A DNA stretch of 64,000 nucleotides, taken from NCBI RefSeq assembly GCF_000271405.2, contig NC_018081.1, positions 2,398,911 through 2,462,910 on the forward strand. Direction: 5' to 3'. The notes below the pieces were generated by a model. It searched no databases. It was not told the origin of the DNA and saw nothing but the letters and a program-made list of their open reading frames with translations. Made by a program: the position numbers and the translations under genes. This DNA comes from Enterococcus hirae ATCC 9790 (GTDB lineage: Bacteria; Bacillota; Bacilli; Lactobacillales; Enterococcaceae). This document shows positions 40,280 to 51,827 of the stretch, one piece after another (within the stretch, counting starts at the first letter, position 1; every line of letters starts with the position of its first letter).

Positions 40280-40297
40280 TTGGCTTGTTAATGAATA

Positions 40298-40336
40298 AAA
40301 AAGACGTCCTCATTCTTTGTGAGGGCGTCTTTTTTT
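40298..40336. terminator. Bidirectional terminator between trpS and pheT
   Basis: Hairpin AAAAAAGACGTCCTC...GAGGGCGTCTTTTTTT with A and T runs on either side, between converging genes. Confidence 0.85.
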
Positions 40337-40341
40337 ACAGT

Positions 40342-42762
40342 TTAACGAATATTTGCACCAACTGTTTCACTTAGTGCTTTTTCGATCTTAGTCATTGATC
40401 GGTTAATTTCTTCATCTGTCATTGTTGCTTCAGGATTCTCGAATGTCAGACTGTAAGCCATTGACTTATGTCCTTCCTCGATATTTTTTCCTTGATACAC
40501 ATCAAACAATTGGATGTCTGTTAAGAACTTACCTGCAGCAGACTGGATAACCGTTACGATTTCTTGATTGGTTACTGTTTCTGCAACTAACATCGCAATG
40601 TCACGAGAAACGGAAGGGAATTTTGTCACCGCATGGAAAGTCATCCCTTTTTGAGCAGCTTCGATCACTGAGCTCAAGTCAAATTCTGCAACATAGGTTT
40701 CTGGAACATCGTATTCTTTAGCTGTATTCGGATGAACCTGTCCAACAAATCCAATCACTGTTTCACCTAAATAGATTTCCGCTGTTCTTCCTGGATGCAT
40801 GTCTTTCAAACTATCAGTCGCTTGATAAGAAATGTCTGTTGCTATTCCTAATTGTTCAAACAAGTTTTCTAAAAGACCTTTGATCGTATAGAAGTCAACT
40901 ACTTCTGCTTGAGTTTGCCAACTTTTATCCTGCCAAGTACCTGTCAATGCAAGAGCAACATGTTTCACTTCCTGCGGCAAATGAGTCAATGGATCGTTTT
41001 CTTGATAGAAGACTCTTCCGACTTCATAAAAAGCGACATCACTATTTTTTCTAGCTACGTTATAGTTCACATTATCCAGTAACCCACTGATCAAGTTCAT
41101 TCGTAAGACAGAACGGTCTTCGCTCATTGGCCAATCAAGACGTGTAACTAAGGAATCTTTGATTGTAAATTGACGAGATTTTTCTTCCGTTGTCAAAGCA
41201 TAGCTGATGGCTTCATGTAAACCACTGTCTTCAAGTAATGTACGGATCTTGCGTGTTGTTGATTGCTCTTGGGTCAAACTTCCTGCAACAGTCTCTCCAC
41301 TTGGTAATGTGGAAGGCAAGCGATCATAGCCATAGATACGAGCAACTTCTTCAATAATATCCGCTTCAATCTTGATATCCCAGCGACGAGGAGGAACAGT
41401 AACGGTGAACGTTTCCCCTTCACTTTGATAGCCAAAGCCAAGTGCTTCAAAAATCTCATTTACTTCCTTAACTGTTAAGTCAGTTCCTAGATAATGATTG
41501 ATTCGTGAGAGAGTGATCGTTACTGTTACGTCTTCTACTTGATAAGTCGAACCAGCAACCGCACCTTGAAGAACCTCACCGCCTGCTAACGAAACGATCA
41601 TTGCAGCAGCAACGTCACATGCTTCAGCAACTGTTGCTTGATTGATTCCTTTTTCAAAACGAGCAGAAGATTCACTTCTTAAATTGAATTGTTTCGCTGT
41701 TCGACGGATCGAAATTGGATCAAACAAAGCTGCTTCTAGAGCAACCGTAGTCGTTGTCTCAGTGATTTCAGAATCCAAGCCGCCCATCACACCTGCTAAA
41801 GCGACTGGTTGTTCTCCATTAGTGATCACGAGATTTTCGGGTGTTAACTCACGTGTTTCGCCATCTAACGTAACGATTTTTTCTGTTGCTTTTGCCTGAC
41901 GGACGACGATTTCTTGTGATCCTAGCCGATCATAATCAAACGCATGTAATGGTTGTCCAAACAACAGTAAGATGTAGTTTGTGATATCTACTACGTTGTT
42001 GATTGGTCGAATCCCTTCATTCATCAAGATATTTTGTAACCATTGTGGACTAGATTGGATTTTTACGCCTTCAATGATTCGAATTTGATAAGCAGGCACA
42101 GCTTCTGGATCTTCGACTGTCACCTTGATTTTGTCTTTTGCCGGACGTGCTGCTTCTACTAATTCTTCCTCTGCAAAATGAGGTGTTTGACGATAAATCG
42201 CCCCCACTTCATATGCTACTCCTCGCATAGATAAAGCATCTGCGCGATTCGGTGTAATCGATAACTCGATAATTGAATCGTCCATGTCTAAATAAGAAAA
42301 GACGGGCTCTCCATTGACTGCCTCTTGTGGAAGATAGTAGATTCCTTCAGCATATTCTTTGGGAACGACACTATCTGGATAGCCAATTTCTTGTAAGGCA
42401 CAAATCATCCCATTAGAAACTTGACCACGCATTTTCCCTTTTTTGATTTTTACATTCCCTGCGATCCGTGAATTAGGTAAAGCAACGATGACTTTGATCC
42501 CTGCCTTCACGTTAGGCGCGCCACAAACGATCTGTGAAAGTTCTTCTTCACCGATATCCACTTGGCAAATCGATAAATGATCGGAATCAGGATGTGGCAC
42601 ACATTCCTTGACTTCGCCGACTACGATTTTTTTTAAGCCTTCTTCAGGAACCGTGATTCCTTCCACTTCGATCCCAGTCACTGACATTTTATCAGCTAGT
42701 TCTTTTGGCGTAACTGCTGACAAATCAAGATATTTATTTAACCATTTATAAGAAACTAACAT
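40342..42762 (-). CDS. pheT: Phenylalanyl-tRNA synthetase beta subunit
   Basis: 806-aa large subunit of the alpha2-beta2 enzyme. Order: the tRNA-binding EMAP domain (about 40-150, [20 protein letters not shown]), B3/4 editing domain (about 210-385), B5 domain (about 405-475), and the C-terminal anticodon-binding FDX-ACB domain (about 710-804). It starts five bases after pheS and is controlled by the same T-box leader. Confidence 0.96.
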   Translation of the reverse strand: MLVSYKWLNKYLDLSAVTPKELADKMSVTGIEVEGITVPEEGLKKIVVGEVKECVPHPDSDHLSICQVDIGEEELSQIVCGAPNVKAGIKVIVALPNSRIAGNVKIKKGKMRGQVSNGMICALQEIGYPDSVVPKEYAEGIYYLPQEAVNGEPVFSYLDMDDSIIELSITPNRADALSMRGVAYEVGAIYRQTPHFAEEELVEAARPAKDKIKVTVEDPEAVPAYQIRIIEGVKIQSSPQWLQNILMNEGIRPINNVVDITNYILLLFGQPLHAFDYDRLGSQEIVVRQAKATEKIVTLDGETRELTPENLVITNGEQPVALAGVMGGLDSEITETTTTVALEAALFDPISIRRTAKQFNLRSESSARFEKGINQATVAEACDVAAAMIVSLAGGEVLQGAVAGSTYQVEDVTVTITLSRINHYLGTDLTVKEVNEIFEALGFGYQSEGETFTVTVPPRRWDIKIEADIIEEVARIYGYDRLPSTLPSGETVAGSLTQEQSTTRKIRTLLEDSGLHEAISYALTTEEKSRQFTIKDSLVTRLDWPMSEDRSVLRMNLISGLLDNVNYNVARKNSDVAFYEVGRVFYQENDPLTHLPQEVKHVALALTGTWQDKSWQTQAEVVDFYTIKGLLENLFEQLGIATDISYQATDSLKDMHPGRTAEIYLGETVIGFVGQVHPNTAKEYDVPETYVAEFDLSSVIEAAQKGMTFHAVTKFPSVSRDIAMLVAETVTNQEIVTVIQSAAGKFLTDIQLFDVYQGKNIEEGHKSMAYSLTFENPEATMTDEEINRSMTKIEKALSETVGANIR

Positions 42763-42767
42763 GCTTT

Positions 42768-43810
42768 TTACTCCCCTTTGAACTGACTTAAGAAACGCAA
42801 GTCATTTTGATAGAAATTACGAATATCATTGACACCGTAACGTAGCATTGCTACTCGATCTGGGCCAAGGCCAAAAGCAAAACCAGAGTATTTTTCCGGA
42901 TCGATACCTGACATTTTCAATACATTTGGATGAACCATCCCAGCTCCTAAGATTTCAATCCAACCGGTGTGCTTGCAGACATTACAGCCAGCGCCACCAC
43001 ATTTGAAACAGCTGACATCCACTTCAACAGAAGGTTCAGTAAACGGGAAATAACTAGGACGTAGTCGAATTTCACGTTCTTCACCAAACATCTTCTTCAT
43101 TACGACTTCTAAAGTGCCTTTTAAGTCACCCATCGTAATATTTTCATCGATCACTAATCCTTCGATTTGATGGAATTGGTGGCTATGAGTAGCATCATCC
43201 GTATCACGACGGAATACTTTCCCAGGTGAGATCATTCGAAGTGCACCTTTTGAAAAGTCATGTTTTTCCATCGTACGTGCTTGTACTGGTGAGGTATGCG
43301 TACGAATCAAGATCTCTTCTGAAATATAAAAAGTATCTTGCATATCACGAGATGGGTGGTCTTTTGGTAAGTTCATTCGCTCAAAATTATAATGATCAGA
43401 CTCCACCTCATACCCTTCAACAATTTGGTAGCCCATTCCGACAAAGATGTCTTCGATTTCTTCCATGATTTGTGTCAAGATGTGGCGGTTTCCTTGTTTG
43501 ACTTGACGTCCTGGCAAGGTCACATCAATTGTTTCTTTGCTTAAAGCTGCTGCAAGTGCCGCTTCTTCTAACGCTTGCTTTTTACGTTCAATTTCTGCTG
43601 TCAACAGATCACGAATCTCATTGGCAAAACTACCAACTTTCGGACGTTCTTCAGGACTTAGATCCTTCATTCCCCGTAAAACTTCGGTGATTGGTCCTTT
43701 TTTCCTAAAGTTTCTACACGAATTTGATTTAATTCTTTTAAATCGCGTGCTGTCGCTATTTTAACGATTGTGGCTTCTTTCAAGCTTTCTAATTGGGCTT
43801 GTAGAGACAT
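42768..43810 (-). CDS. pheS: Phenylalanyl-tRNA synthetase alpha subunit, frameshifted as sequenced
   Basis: Catalytic subunit of an essential class II synthetase. The open frame from the internal ATG at 43670 gives 300 aa without the N-terminal coiled coil. ATG 43810 behind AAGGAGG opens a frame ([13 protein letters not shown]...) that ends soon after a six-T run at 43698-43703. One more base would restore [20 protein letters not shown] and a normal 347-aa protein. Motif 2 and 3 regions are intact ([36 protein letters not shown]). Because the gene is essential, a sequencing error is likely. Confidence 0.93.
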
Positions 43811-43840
43811 TCCCTATTTCCTCCTTCAAATTCAAATACA

Positions 43841-44090
43841 AAAAAGACCTCATTCCTACAAAGGAACGAGGTCTTCGCGTTACCATCCTAATTTACGGTC
43901 AAAACCGTACACTTACTTTTTTAACGACATTTGCCGGTCTGAATAAATCAGACGAACTCAGAAAGTGAACTTCATTTTTCAAACTCAGGATCTGCTTACA
44001 GTCTATGACAGATCTCCCTGGACTGGTTTAGCCAAACTACTCTTTTTCGTCAACGTTCTTTAGCTATTCATCTAATGCCAGTTTACAAGA
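43841..44090 (-). promoter_or_regulatory. T-box leader (phenylalanine) of pheST
   Basis: On the minus strand the leader has the T-box AGGATGGTAACGCG (complement of 43876-43889) and a terminator AAGACCTCGTTCC...GGAATGAGGTCTT (43841-43875). A stem I region lies upstream of them, with a plausible UUC specifier near 44000-44015 (GAAGTTCACTTTC). Uncharged tRNA-Phe would favour the antiterminator and read-through into pheST. Confidence 0.9.
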
Positions 44091-44104
44091 TTTCACTTCC
44101 AAAA

Positions 44105-44446
44105 TCAACTGCATTCTTCTTCTGTCACCCATTTTTCACTCCAAACCTGTAACTGAACGATGGCCTTTTGAAGATCCGCTCCTTTTTCAGTTAACATATA
44201 TTCTGAACGGCTGGACTCTTTACATGAGAAGTTTCTGGCGATGATTTTTTCTTTTTCAAGTTCTTTTAATCGTTCAACTAAAACCCGATCACTCACCATA
44301 GGTATTTTAGCTGCGAGATCAACAAAGCGTTGCGGACCATTTTCAAGCAATACATCAATAATCAGCCCATTCCATTTTTTACCTAAAATCGAAAAGGTCT
44401 TTTCAAATTTAGGACATAAAGTGAACTCTGTCTGTGTTAGCTCCAT
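44105..44446 (-). CDS. HxlR-family regulator, YodB/QsrR-like
   Basis: A 113-aa winged-helix protein of the HxlR family. A Cys lies in TLCPKFEKTF near residue 11, the position of the redox-sensing Cys of YodB and QsrR, which respond to quinones and electrophiles. The DNA-binding core includes ILGKKWNGLIIDVLL and SDRVLVERLKELE. The ATG at 44446 follows AGAGGTG. The palindrome over its own promoter also occurs before the nitroreductase gene at 53.9 kb, which is the likely target. Confidence 0.87.
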   Translation of the reverse strand: MELTQTEFTLCPKFEKTFSILGKKWNGLIIDVLLENGPQRFVDLAAKIPMVSDRVLVERLKELEKEKIIARNFSCKESSRSEYMLTEKGADLQKAIVQLQVWSEKWVTEEECS

Positions 44447-44467
44447 TTTACTCACCTCTTTGCTAAG

Positions 44468-44497
44468 AGTATAGCATATTACTTACAAAGTGTAAGT
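44468..44497 (-). promoter_or_regulatory. Promoter and operator of the HxlR gene
   Basis: TATACT -10 (complement of 44468-44473), then a 17-bp spacer and CTTACA as -35. The palindrome ACTTACACTTTGTAAGT (complement of 44481-44497) covers the -35 and part of the spacer. It is nearly identical to the site before the nitroreductase gene. Confidence 0.75.
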
Positions 44498-44516
44498 CCT
44501 AGTTGCTCAATTATTA

Positions 44517-47500
44517 TTATTTATTAATATTTATTATTTTCTTTGCACTTAATAAGACAAGAAAGACATCTGTGACAGGCTTTTCTAAAGATTCTGTCAA
44601 CGCCTGTTGATAGAGATTCAATTGCCCACGATATTTTTGAATGACTGCATCAATCGCTGTTTCATCGTCACGATCTAAAATGAAATCCGTCTTAAAGTCA
44701 TATAATTGAATCGTCGTGGGTAACTCAATATAACCATCAACAATCCCATGGATTAGCAATTCATCTTCTTCATTTGGGTATTGTTCAAAGACCCGTTCTG
44801 CAGGTAACAGCATCGAAAACGGTTGTTCCCGTTTGACATGCGCTTTTTGCTTGATTAATTCTTTTCCAAGCTCGGTTTCAAAAAACCAAAGAATAGCAGA
44901 AAAATCAATTTTTTTGGCTACCTTTTGATCCACTAAACGCTTTTTAACTAATTCATCTAGTAATGCTTGGATCGACTCAGTAGTCGGCGTTTCTAATGGC
45001 AGCAATTGCAATAAATAGTGTGTTGCAGTTCCGATTGCCGCAGCTGAAACCTGTTGCGTTTTTTGTAAGAAACGTGGTTCAGCCAATGTATCTTGCGTAT
45101 AACGGAATTGGCGGTTTAACCCTCTTGTTTCATTACTTTCCCAGACAAGTTTAGCATCAAGCGTATCATCTGGATCTTCAAACAAACGTTTAATTTCAGA
45201 AACCGATTGATAACTCGTGGTTTGTGTCGACTCTTTGAAAGGGTAACGATAATCGAGTCGTGCTTTCAAAGCAGGTGATAGTGGTGTTTGATCCACGTCA
45301 TTATTTTCAGCAGCATCGTTTTCTTGCGCTATTAAACGTTGCCTTTTTTCAAGCAGAGATTGTTGATTCATCCAAGTAATGGCAAATTGGCTATCAGAGT
45401 TTTTTAATTCTGAAAGAATGGTTGCTTCGGCAAAATAGTTTTGCATCAATGGATGACGCATCAAACTAAGACCGATCCAGCTCATCAAGCTGCTATTCCC
45501 TTTTAATCGAGTCGTTGGCTCTAAGACTAATTTGGTTTGTTCAGAAGCTTCTGACCAATTCTTCAAGGTATCTTCTTTATTTTTATACGAGCCGATAATA
45601 AATAATTTTTGTTCCGCACGGGTCAAACCAACGTAGAGTTTACGCATCTCCTCTGACAATAACTTATTTTGTTTGGCTGATTTGATTGCTTGATAAGGCA
45701 AGGTATCATACAACACCCGAGTATCAGGGTCCATATAACGAATCCCCGCACCTAGTTTTTCTTCAAAAGCATATCGCTTTTTTAAATCTTGCAAATTGAA
45801 TTGTTTGGTCATATCTAATAAAAAGACAATAGGAAATTCTAAGCCTTTACTTGCGTGAATTGTCATGACCCGAACAGCATTATCGCTGGAGGAAATCACC
45901 GGCTCCGCTAAATCTTTGTCTTTTTCCTGCATCTTTTCGATGAAGCGAACGAATTGATACAACCCTCTAAACGAACTTTGTTCATACGCTTTCGCACGAT
46001 CAGCTAAGGCATAAAGGTTTGCTTGTCTTTGGGCACCGGCTGGTAAACCTGCTACATATTCTAAATAACCGGTTTGTAAATAGATCTCCCACAGCAAGTC
46101 AGTGATTGAAGACCGCCGAGCCAGTTCCCGCCACAATTCGAGTTGGTCATTGAAATGGCGCAATTTATCAGCCAATTCATTCTGATTTGCTGTTTGGTAA
46201 GCCAGCACCGCATCATAATAGGTATGCGTTCGATCAGCTAAACGGATCTGTGCCAGTTCTGGTTCAATCAGTCCTACGATCGGTGAACGTAAAACGGCTG
46301 CCAAGGGAATATCTTGATACGGATTATCAATCAATTGTAGCAAAGAAATCATCGTACGCAACTCTGTAGATTGAAAATAATTTTGGGCATCATTCATTTC
46401 TAAAGGAATATCCAATGTTTTAAAGATCTCTAATATCGTAAGATTATTCTTCTTTGTAGGTGTCAAAAGTACGATATCTTTATATTCGACTGGACGATTC
46501 TGTTTCATTTTTTTATCATAGATCAGGAATTTTTCATCAATCAGTTCGCGGATTTTTAAGCCCGTCATAAAGAGTTCACCTTCTGTTTTGTCCTCTAGAT
46601 TCTCATCAATTGGAAGGTCGCTGTTTGGCTCTTCTTCTTTTTCGTAAATCAATAGTTCTGGTTCAAAGCGATCGACTTCGGGGAAATCAGGAAATCCTAA
46701 TCGTAATTGTGCAGCATCATCATAAGCGATTTGTCCCACAACAGGGTCCATCAATTGTTGGAACACCAGATTGGTAAATGACAGGACTTCCTTTCGGGAA
46801 CGAAAGTTTTCTGCCAAAATGATCCGTCTTCCACCCTCAGCTGTTGAAAATGCTTCATATTTTTCAATAAACAAACTAGGATCAGCTAGTCGAAAAGAAT
46901 AAATCGACTGTTTGACATCCCCAACCATGAATAAATTACCGTTTGTCGGATCAGGCTGTCTAAGCCAATAAAGGATAGCTTCTTGCAACTGGTTGATATC
47001 TTGGTATTCATCGACCATTACTTCTTTGAATTGCTTACGATAAAGCTTTGATGCTTCACTTGGAAGCCATGACTCTTCTGTTTGAGTCGTCAAGATTCGC
47101 AAGGCAAGATGTTCTAAATCATTGAAATCTACTACTCCCTTTTCTCTTTTTCGTTGGCTAAAGCCATCCATGAAACGTTTGGTGACATTCGTCAACTCTT
47201 CCACTAGGACAGCAGCTTTTTTCGTCCGTTCGGTCAATTGTTCAGGAGAAATCGGAAAATAAGTTTTTCCAATTTTCTGAATGATTTTTTTCGCCTGATC
47301 TCTTAAATTTTTAACTTCGGCTGAACGTTCTTTCAGCTCTGCTTTGCGACTGCTTTTAAAAGTAGTAAAAGTCAATGTTTCTAAACCCGTATAGGCTTCC
47401 GGCAATTGATCTTGTAATAAGTGATCATAAATGCGTTGGACTTGTTCTTTTTCTCCTGCAACTTGTTCCAACATTTTTTCCAGACCTTCTTCTTGCGCTA

Positions 47501-48233
47501 ATCCAACCATTTCTTCATAAAGTTGCACACTTTGTGCCATATCTGTAAGTAGAAGTGGTCGCAATTGTTCTTGGTACAATGGTGAATGAGCTAATCCATC
47601 ATCTAAACGATAGTTATCCACTAATTGATCTAACCAACGTTTGGGATCAGGATTCGCTCGCGCAAATTCATAAAGAGAGAAAACCAGATTGGTCAATCCA
47701 TCATCTGAACGATCATTTGAAAAATTCATTGTTAATTGGAAAAACTCTTCCCGATCTTCACTATAACAAGCCTCGTGTAATTCATCCCAAACATCTTCTT
47801 TCATTAAGATCGTTTCTGTCTCATCCGTTAACATTCGAAAAACTGGATCAATATCGATCAAGTAGTAGAATCGGCGGATAACCGTTAAACAAAAAGCATG
47901 TAAAGTAGAAATATTAGCACTCGGCAATAAAATCAGCTGTTTCGTGAAATGTTGTTGGCGTGCCGGATCGCTTTCACTATTGACTGCTTCTTGTAAAGCT
48001 TCTTGGATCCGTTCTTTCATTTCTTTCGCTGCCGCTTCTGTAAACGTCACGATCAAAAGTTCATCAATATTGAACCCCATTTTTAGTTTTTCGATTACTC
48101 GACGGACAAGCACTGTGGTTTTTCCAGAACCAGCGGAAGCTGATACCAGCAAGTTATCTCCCTGATCAAAAATGGCTTGCCATTGTTCGTCAGTGAATCG
48201 TTCGTTTTCTGGTCTCAAAGGAATTTTGGTCAT
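44517..48233 (-). CDS. rexA: AddA/RexA helicase-nuclease subunit
   Basis: 1238-aa subunit of the AddAB/RexAB enzyme that resects double-strand breaks. UvrD-like helicase with Walker A SASAGSGKTTV near residue 32, DEYQDINQLQE near 418, and GDVKQSIYSFRLADPSLF near 462. HASKGLEFPIVF is near 802. The C-terminal RecB-type nuclease motif LYDFKTDFI lies near 1187. Its start overlaps the rexB end by four bases, so the two are translated from one transcript. Confidence 0.97.
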   Translation of the reverse strand: MTKIPLRPENERFTDEQWQAIFDQGDNLLVSASAGSGKTTVLVRRVIEKLKMGFNIDELLIVTFTEAAAKEMKERIQEALQEAVNSESDPARQQHFTKQLILLPSANISTLHAFCLTVIRRFYYLIDIDPVFRMLTDETETILMKEDVWDELHEACYSEDREEFFQLTMNFSNDRSDDGLTNLVFSLYEFARANPDPKRWLDQLVDNYRLDDGLAHSPLYQEQLRPLLLTDMAQSVQLYEEMVGLAQEEGLEKMLEQVAGEKEQVQRIYDHLLQDQLPEAYTGLETLTFTTFKSSRKAELKERSAEVKNLRDQAKKIIQKIGKTYFPISPEQLTERTKKAAVLVEELTNVTKRFMDGFSQRKREKGVVDFNDLEHLALRILTTQTEESWLPSEASKLYRKQFKEVMVDEYQDINQLQEAILYWLRQPDPTNGNLFMVGDVKQSIYSFRLADPSLFIEKYEAFSTAEGGRRIILAENFRSRKEVLSFTNLVFQQLMDPVVGQIAYDDAAQLRLGFPDFPEVDRFEPELLIYEKEEEPNSDLPIDENLEDKTEGELFMTGLKIRELIDEKFLIYDKKMKQNRPVEYKDIVLLTPTKKNNLTILEIFKTLDIPLEMNDAQNYFQSTELRTMISLLQLIDNPYQDIPLAAVLRSPIVGLIEPELAQIRLADRTHTYYDAVLAYQTANQNELADKLRHFNDQLELWRELARRSSITDLLWEIYLQTGYLEYVAGLPAGAQRQANLYALADRAKAYEQSSFRGLYQFVRFIEKMQEKDKDLAEPVISSSDNAVRVMTIHASKGLEFPIVFLLDMTKQFNLQDLKKRYAFEEKLGAGIRYMDPDTRVLYDTLPYQAIKSAKQNKLLSEEMRKLYVGLTRAEQKLFIIGSYKNKEDTLKNWSEASEQTKLVLEPTTRLKGNSSLMSWIGLSLMRHPLMQNYFAEATILSELKNSDSQFAITWMNQQSLLEKRQRLIAQENDAAENNDVDQTPLSPALKARLDYRYPFKESTQTTSYQSVSEIKRLFEDPDDTLDAKLVWESNETRGLNRQFRYTQDTLAEPRFLQKTQQVSAAAIGTATHYLLQLLPLETPTTESIQALLDELVKKRLVDQKVAKKIDFSAILWFFETELGKELIKQKAHVKREQPFSMLLPAERVFEQYPNEEDELLIHGIVDGYIELPTTIQLYDFKTDFILDRDDETAIDAVIQKYRGQLNLYQQALTESLEKPVTDVFLVLLSAKKIININK

Positions 48234-51200
48234 TCTTCCTCACTCCTTTTTTCTATTCTTCGCAGGGCTTCTTCCTTGTTTAATTTTTCTAAACGGTGAT
48301 AATTGTTTTCTTGCAACATCACATCGAACGTACAAACACTTCTAAAAGGACACATCTGGCAAGCAAGCCGCTCCTTGTCTTTGTAAGCTGGATTAAGTTT
48401 GATCTCCCCTGACGTGATTTTATCCCCTGCTAAACGCATATTCGCACGATTATGCGCCATAAAAAGTTGGAGTTCCTGTTCTGTATAGAATTTTTCTTTA
48501 CTAAAACTTCCCTTTTGATAGACATCTTTCGCATTTTTCTTGATCGGATAAATCAAAGAGTTCTCTTTTGCTTCCAGTGAATGATCTAATACTTCCAATA
48601 ACTCAGGTTCATCGACAAAGATGCCGTCATAACTGAATTTTTTCAATGTCTCTTTTTCAATTTCATTTGCTTCAGACAAAATCGGATTATGGACATGTAA
48701 ATAATAGGAACCAGCCGGTCGAACCAATGCTTTTCCAGTCAATTTGACAGCATCCATCAACGCCACGTCTAGATAGGTCAACAGTTGCATAGCCATCCCG
48801 TAGTAAGCTTCAGTGACATCAAAGGAACGTCCACTTGATTTATAATCGACAACACTAAGCCAGGTATCCGCTTGTTCAACAGCAACATCCACACGATCAA
48901 TCTTCCCACGAACATGTAGTTTCCCTCCATTATTCAGTGGTAATTCCAACCCTGGGATACCTTGAGCGCCCGCAATTTGGCCAAACAATATTTCTGTTTG
49001 AAGGGGCTTCATCCCTGTATTTTTACTTTGCTTTTGTAATGCCCAAGCTACTTTTTGGATCGTTTGTCCTAACTGATAACGAATATAGTTCATTCGAGCT
49101 GAACTATCTAAAATTTCAAAGCGTAACTCGCCAAAGACGTCTTGCAAGACTTTTTCAGTAAACTCTTTACGTTGTGTATCGGTCATTTCTACTAGCGATA
49201 TCTGATTTGAAAATAGTAATTTAAAGAAACGATCTAGTGATTCATGATAAAAATCACCTGTAGCAGCCGGCGTTAAACCATAGACCATTCGTTCTTTCAG
49301 TTTCAAACCAAATTGGACAAAATATTTATATTCACAATTATAGAAATTTTCTAATCTGGAAATAGAGGTATAAATATCTTTACCATAGAGTTCCTCTGCC
49401 ATCTTTTTAGGTAATGACACCGGGACATTCAGATGTTCTTGACTTTCAAAAATGCGCAATGCAAAATTTCGCCATTGTGATTGCAAGATCTGCTCTCTTA
49501 GTTGGCGCCAATACACCGGAACTTTTTTCTTCTCTTCCTTTGCTAAACGATAGATATGATTGATTGTATTGATCCCACTACGATACGTACCGATATAACA
49601 ACTCGGATCGCTGTCTAAAACCAAATGCTCTTTTCTTTCAGCTGGGATCATCAAGTATTCCATGATTCGTTTCAAATAAGGAGAGATTTTCAACGTGTTT
49701 GTATCATAACTTTGAGCGTAACTGAGGTATAGACGCTGAGTGGCTGAAGCAAACACCAAGTAGGCTTGCAATGGTTCAAAAGACAAGTTCTCTTTTGCGG
49801 GATCAAATAAAAATTTCTCTTTCGCTAAACGAGCATTCAACGTTTCCCTTTCCTCACTAGAAAGCAAGCCTTTCGTTTCGTGCCGATCAGGAAATACTTG
49901 ATCATTCAAGCCAATGGCAAACGTGACTTTCGCCTGGTTTGATCGTACCAGTTCCAAGCGGTTGATGCGTACTTGGTCGATTGCTGTAGGAATCTTCCCA
50001 TAACTTAAATTTTCTAACCCGCTGGTAATGATTTCCTGAAACAAATGCCAGTCAAATTCAGATTCCCCATAAATGAGCGAATACTCGTCCAGTAAATCAA
50101 TCAACGCCCCCCATGTTTGCTCATGGTTTCGGGCTGCTGCTAAATTGCCTCGTTCAATTTCTTGATTTCGCCAAAAAACTAATTGTTGTTGTACGCCACT
50201 GTTCACCAAAAAACGATAAAAGACCGTCGCGCCTTCTTGTCCATTTTTACATTTTTTTATCTTGTCAAAAAATGTTGGGACTTTCTCTTTGAAGAAGTGC
50301 CGAATATCATTCGAGCGTTTTTCTAATTCTTGAACATCTTCCAGTTGTTCTGCTTCAAAATCGTAAGACACGAACTGCCAATCTTTTTCTCTCGTCCAGT
50401 ATGAACCTTGATAGTTATAAGCAAGTGCTACATTTTCTGTGACATCTAATTTTGCTCGGAACTGATTTCTTTGCTCACGCCAACTGGCTAAGTCTAGTGT
50501 ATCATCCGCTTCACAAATGAATAATTCAGTTTTGAAAAAACGCATGATATCATTCAAACGATAGGCATATCGATCTAAAGCGAATAAACTATTGATCCAT
50601 TCGATCAATGGATGATTCTCCATCAACTGCTCTTCATCAATATAAAAAGGAATTGCCATTTCTTTGAAAACAGGTTGTAGCAAGTTACCATAAAACGCCA
50701 TATCTTTCGTTAACACTTGAATGTCACGATAGCGATAATTTTCCTCGCTGACCAAACGACGGATCTCCACAGCTAGTTGTCTGACTTCTTCGGTGGCGTT
50801 CTCTGCTTCCCAAATTCTCAACGCCTCTTGTTGCCCAACCTTCAGCGGCTGGCTTTTTTTGTTGCTAGAAGTTTCTTCCCACATTTTTTGCAAGTGCATG
50901 AGTGCAAGCGGTCTTTCATGTTCTGGGGCAAATTTTTCCACTAAAACCGGCACTCTTCGTTCTTTGGCACTGTTGATCAGTTGGAAATAGAGCTTTCCTG
51001 TTTCATGAAACAATGTCAACACTTCAGGCATATCCGTGATATAAGGACGATCAAGAAGCAAATCAATCACTAGCTGTCCCTTTTCCATCATGACCTGTAA
51101 CAATTGATATTCTTGCGCATTGACTCGAGTGAAACCACTAACGATAAATTTCACCTTAGACATGTCTTGCGTTTGTAAATAATTTGCCAAAATGGTCAAA

Positions 51201-51760
51201 GCATCTTCAGATTGCAGCGCACGTTGGACCAATTCTTCTTCAAAAGCTGTAAAAATCAATTGAAGATCTTTCATTTTCAACTGTTGATTTTCAGCTTTTA
51301 CCGTATCCGCTAGTTCTGAAAAGACAAGATCTTCAGGTGAAATATTTCCAATACGTAATTCATTGTGCAATTCTTGCAGCTGGCGAATAAACCCTTTTTT
51401 ATTGATTTCTCCCCGAAAAATCGTTAAATTTTCTTCATTTTTTTCTAGGATCTGTCGCAAGATCATTGCCGAACCAGATTCTGAAAGTTCATTACCAGAC
51501 AATAACGTTGTTTGCTGCAACAAATACCACGCTAAACGATAAAAACTAAAGACTTGGACATTCGTTGTACTAAATGACGTTTTGCCACTTCTTTGACGCA
51601 GCTCTGTCAAGATTTCTTGTTCTTGTTCAAATTTATTATAGTTAGGTACAAGGAAAAATACCTGGTGCATGCTATCTTTTGCTAACCATTCGACTGATTC
51701 ATCAATCAACGCTGTACGGTGGTCTTTTCGGGCTGTCCCGAGAATAAATTGTAAAGACAT
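48230..51760 (-). CDS. rexB: AddB/RexB nuclease subunit
   Basis: 1176-aa partner of RexA. The N-terminal helicase-like part starts LQFILGTARKDHRT and lacks a Walker A GKT, as in lactococcal RexB, so ATPase activity is not expected. The nuclease motif VVDYKSSGRSF is near residue 980. The Fe-S ligands are Cys in NFYNCEYKYFV near 805 and the cluster CQMCPFRSVC near 1140. A LexA-box-like palindrome lies upstream. Confidence 0.96.
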   Translation of the reverse strand: MSLQFILGTARKDHRTALIDESVEWLAKDSMHQVFFLVPNYNKFEQEQEILTELRQRSGKTSFSTTNVQVFSFYRLAWYLLQQTTLLSGNELSESGSAMILRQILEKNEENLTIFRGEINKKGFIRQLQELHNELRIGNISPEDLVFSELADTVKAENQQLKMKDLQLIFTAFEEELVQRALQSEDALTILANYLQTQDMSKVKFIVSGFTRVNAQEYQLLQVMMEKGQLVIDLLLDRPYITDMPEVLTLFHETGKLYFQLINSAKERRVPVLVEKFAPEHERPLALMHLQKMWEETSSNKKSQPLKVGQQEALRIWEAENATEEVRQLAVEIRRLVSEENYRYRDIQVLTKDMAFYGNLLQPVFKEMAIPFYIDEEQLMENHPLIEWINSLFALDRYAYRLNDIMRFFKTELFICEADDTLDLASWREQRNQFRAKLDVTENVALAYNYQGSYWTREKDWQFVSYDFEAEQLEDVQELEKRSNDIRHFFKEKVPTFFDKIKKCKNGQEGATVFYRFLVNSGVQQQLVFWRNQEIERGNLAAARNHEQTWGALIDLLDEYSLIYGESEFDWHLFQEIITSGLENLSYGKIPTAIDQVRINRLELVRSNQAKVTFAIGLNDQVFPDRHETKGLLSSEERETLNARLAKEKFLFDPAKENLSFEPLQAYLVFASATQRLYLSYAQSYDTNTLKISPYLKRIMEYLMIPAERKEHLVLDSDPSCYIGTYRSGINTINHIYRLAKEEKKKVPVYWRQLREQILQSQWRNFALRIFESQEHLNVPVSLPKKMAEELYGKDIYTSISRLENFYNCEYKYFVQFGLKLKERMVYGLTPAATGDFYHESLDRFFKLLFSNQISLVEMTDTQRKEFTEKVLQDVFGELRFEILDSSARMNYIRYQLGQTIQKVAWALQKQSKNTGMKPLQTEILFGQIAGAQGIPGLELPLNNGGKLHVRGKIDRVDVAVEQADTWLSVVDYKSSGRSFDVTEAYYGMAMQLLTYLDVALMDAVKLTGKALVRPAGSYYLHVHNPILSEANEIEKETLKKFSYDGIFVDEPELLEVLDHSLEAKENSLIYPIKKNAKDVYQKGSFSKEKFYTEQELQLFMAHNRANMRLAGDKITSGEIKLNPAYKDKERLACQMCPFRSVCTFDVMLQENNYHRLEKLNKEEALRRIEKRSEEE

Positions 51761-51797
51761 TTTCCCTCTCCTTATTCCTTAGATTCATTCCTCATTC

Positions 51798-51827
51798 ATT
51801 ATACCAAAAACAACTGAACATTTGTTC
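51798..51827 (-). promoter_or_regulatory. rexBA promoter with LexA-like box
   Basis: On the minus strand AGAACAAATGTTCA (complement of 51815-51828) contains a perfect GAAC-N4-GTTC palindrome, 12 of 14 with the LexA consensus. A TATAAT -10 follows about 17 bases on (complement near 51798-51803). This position would block the promoter. Confidence 0.65.
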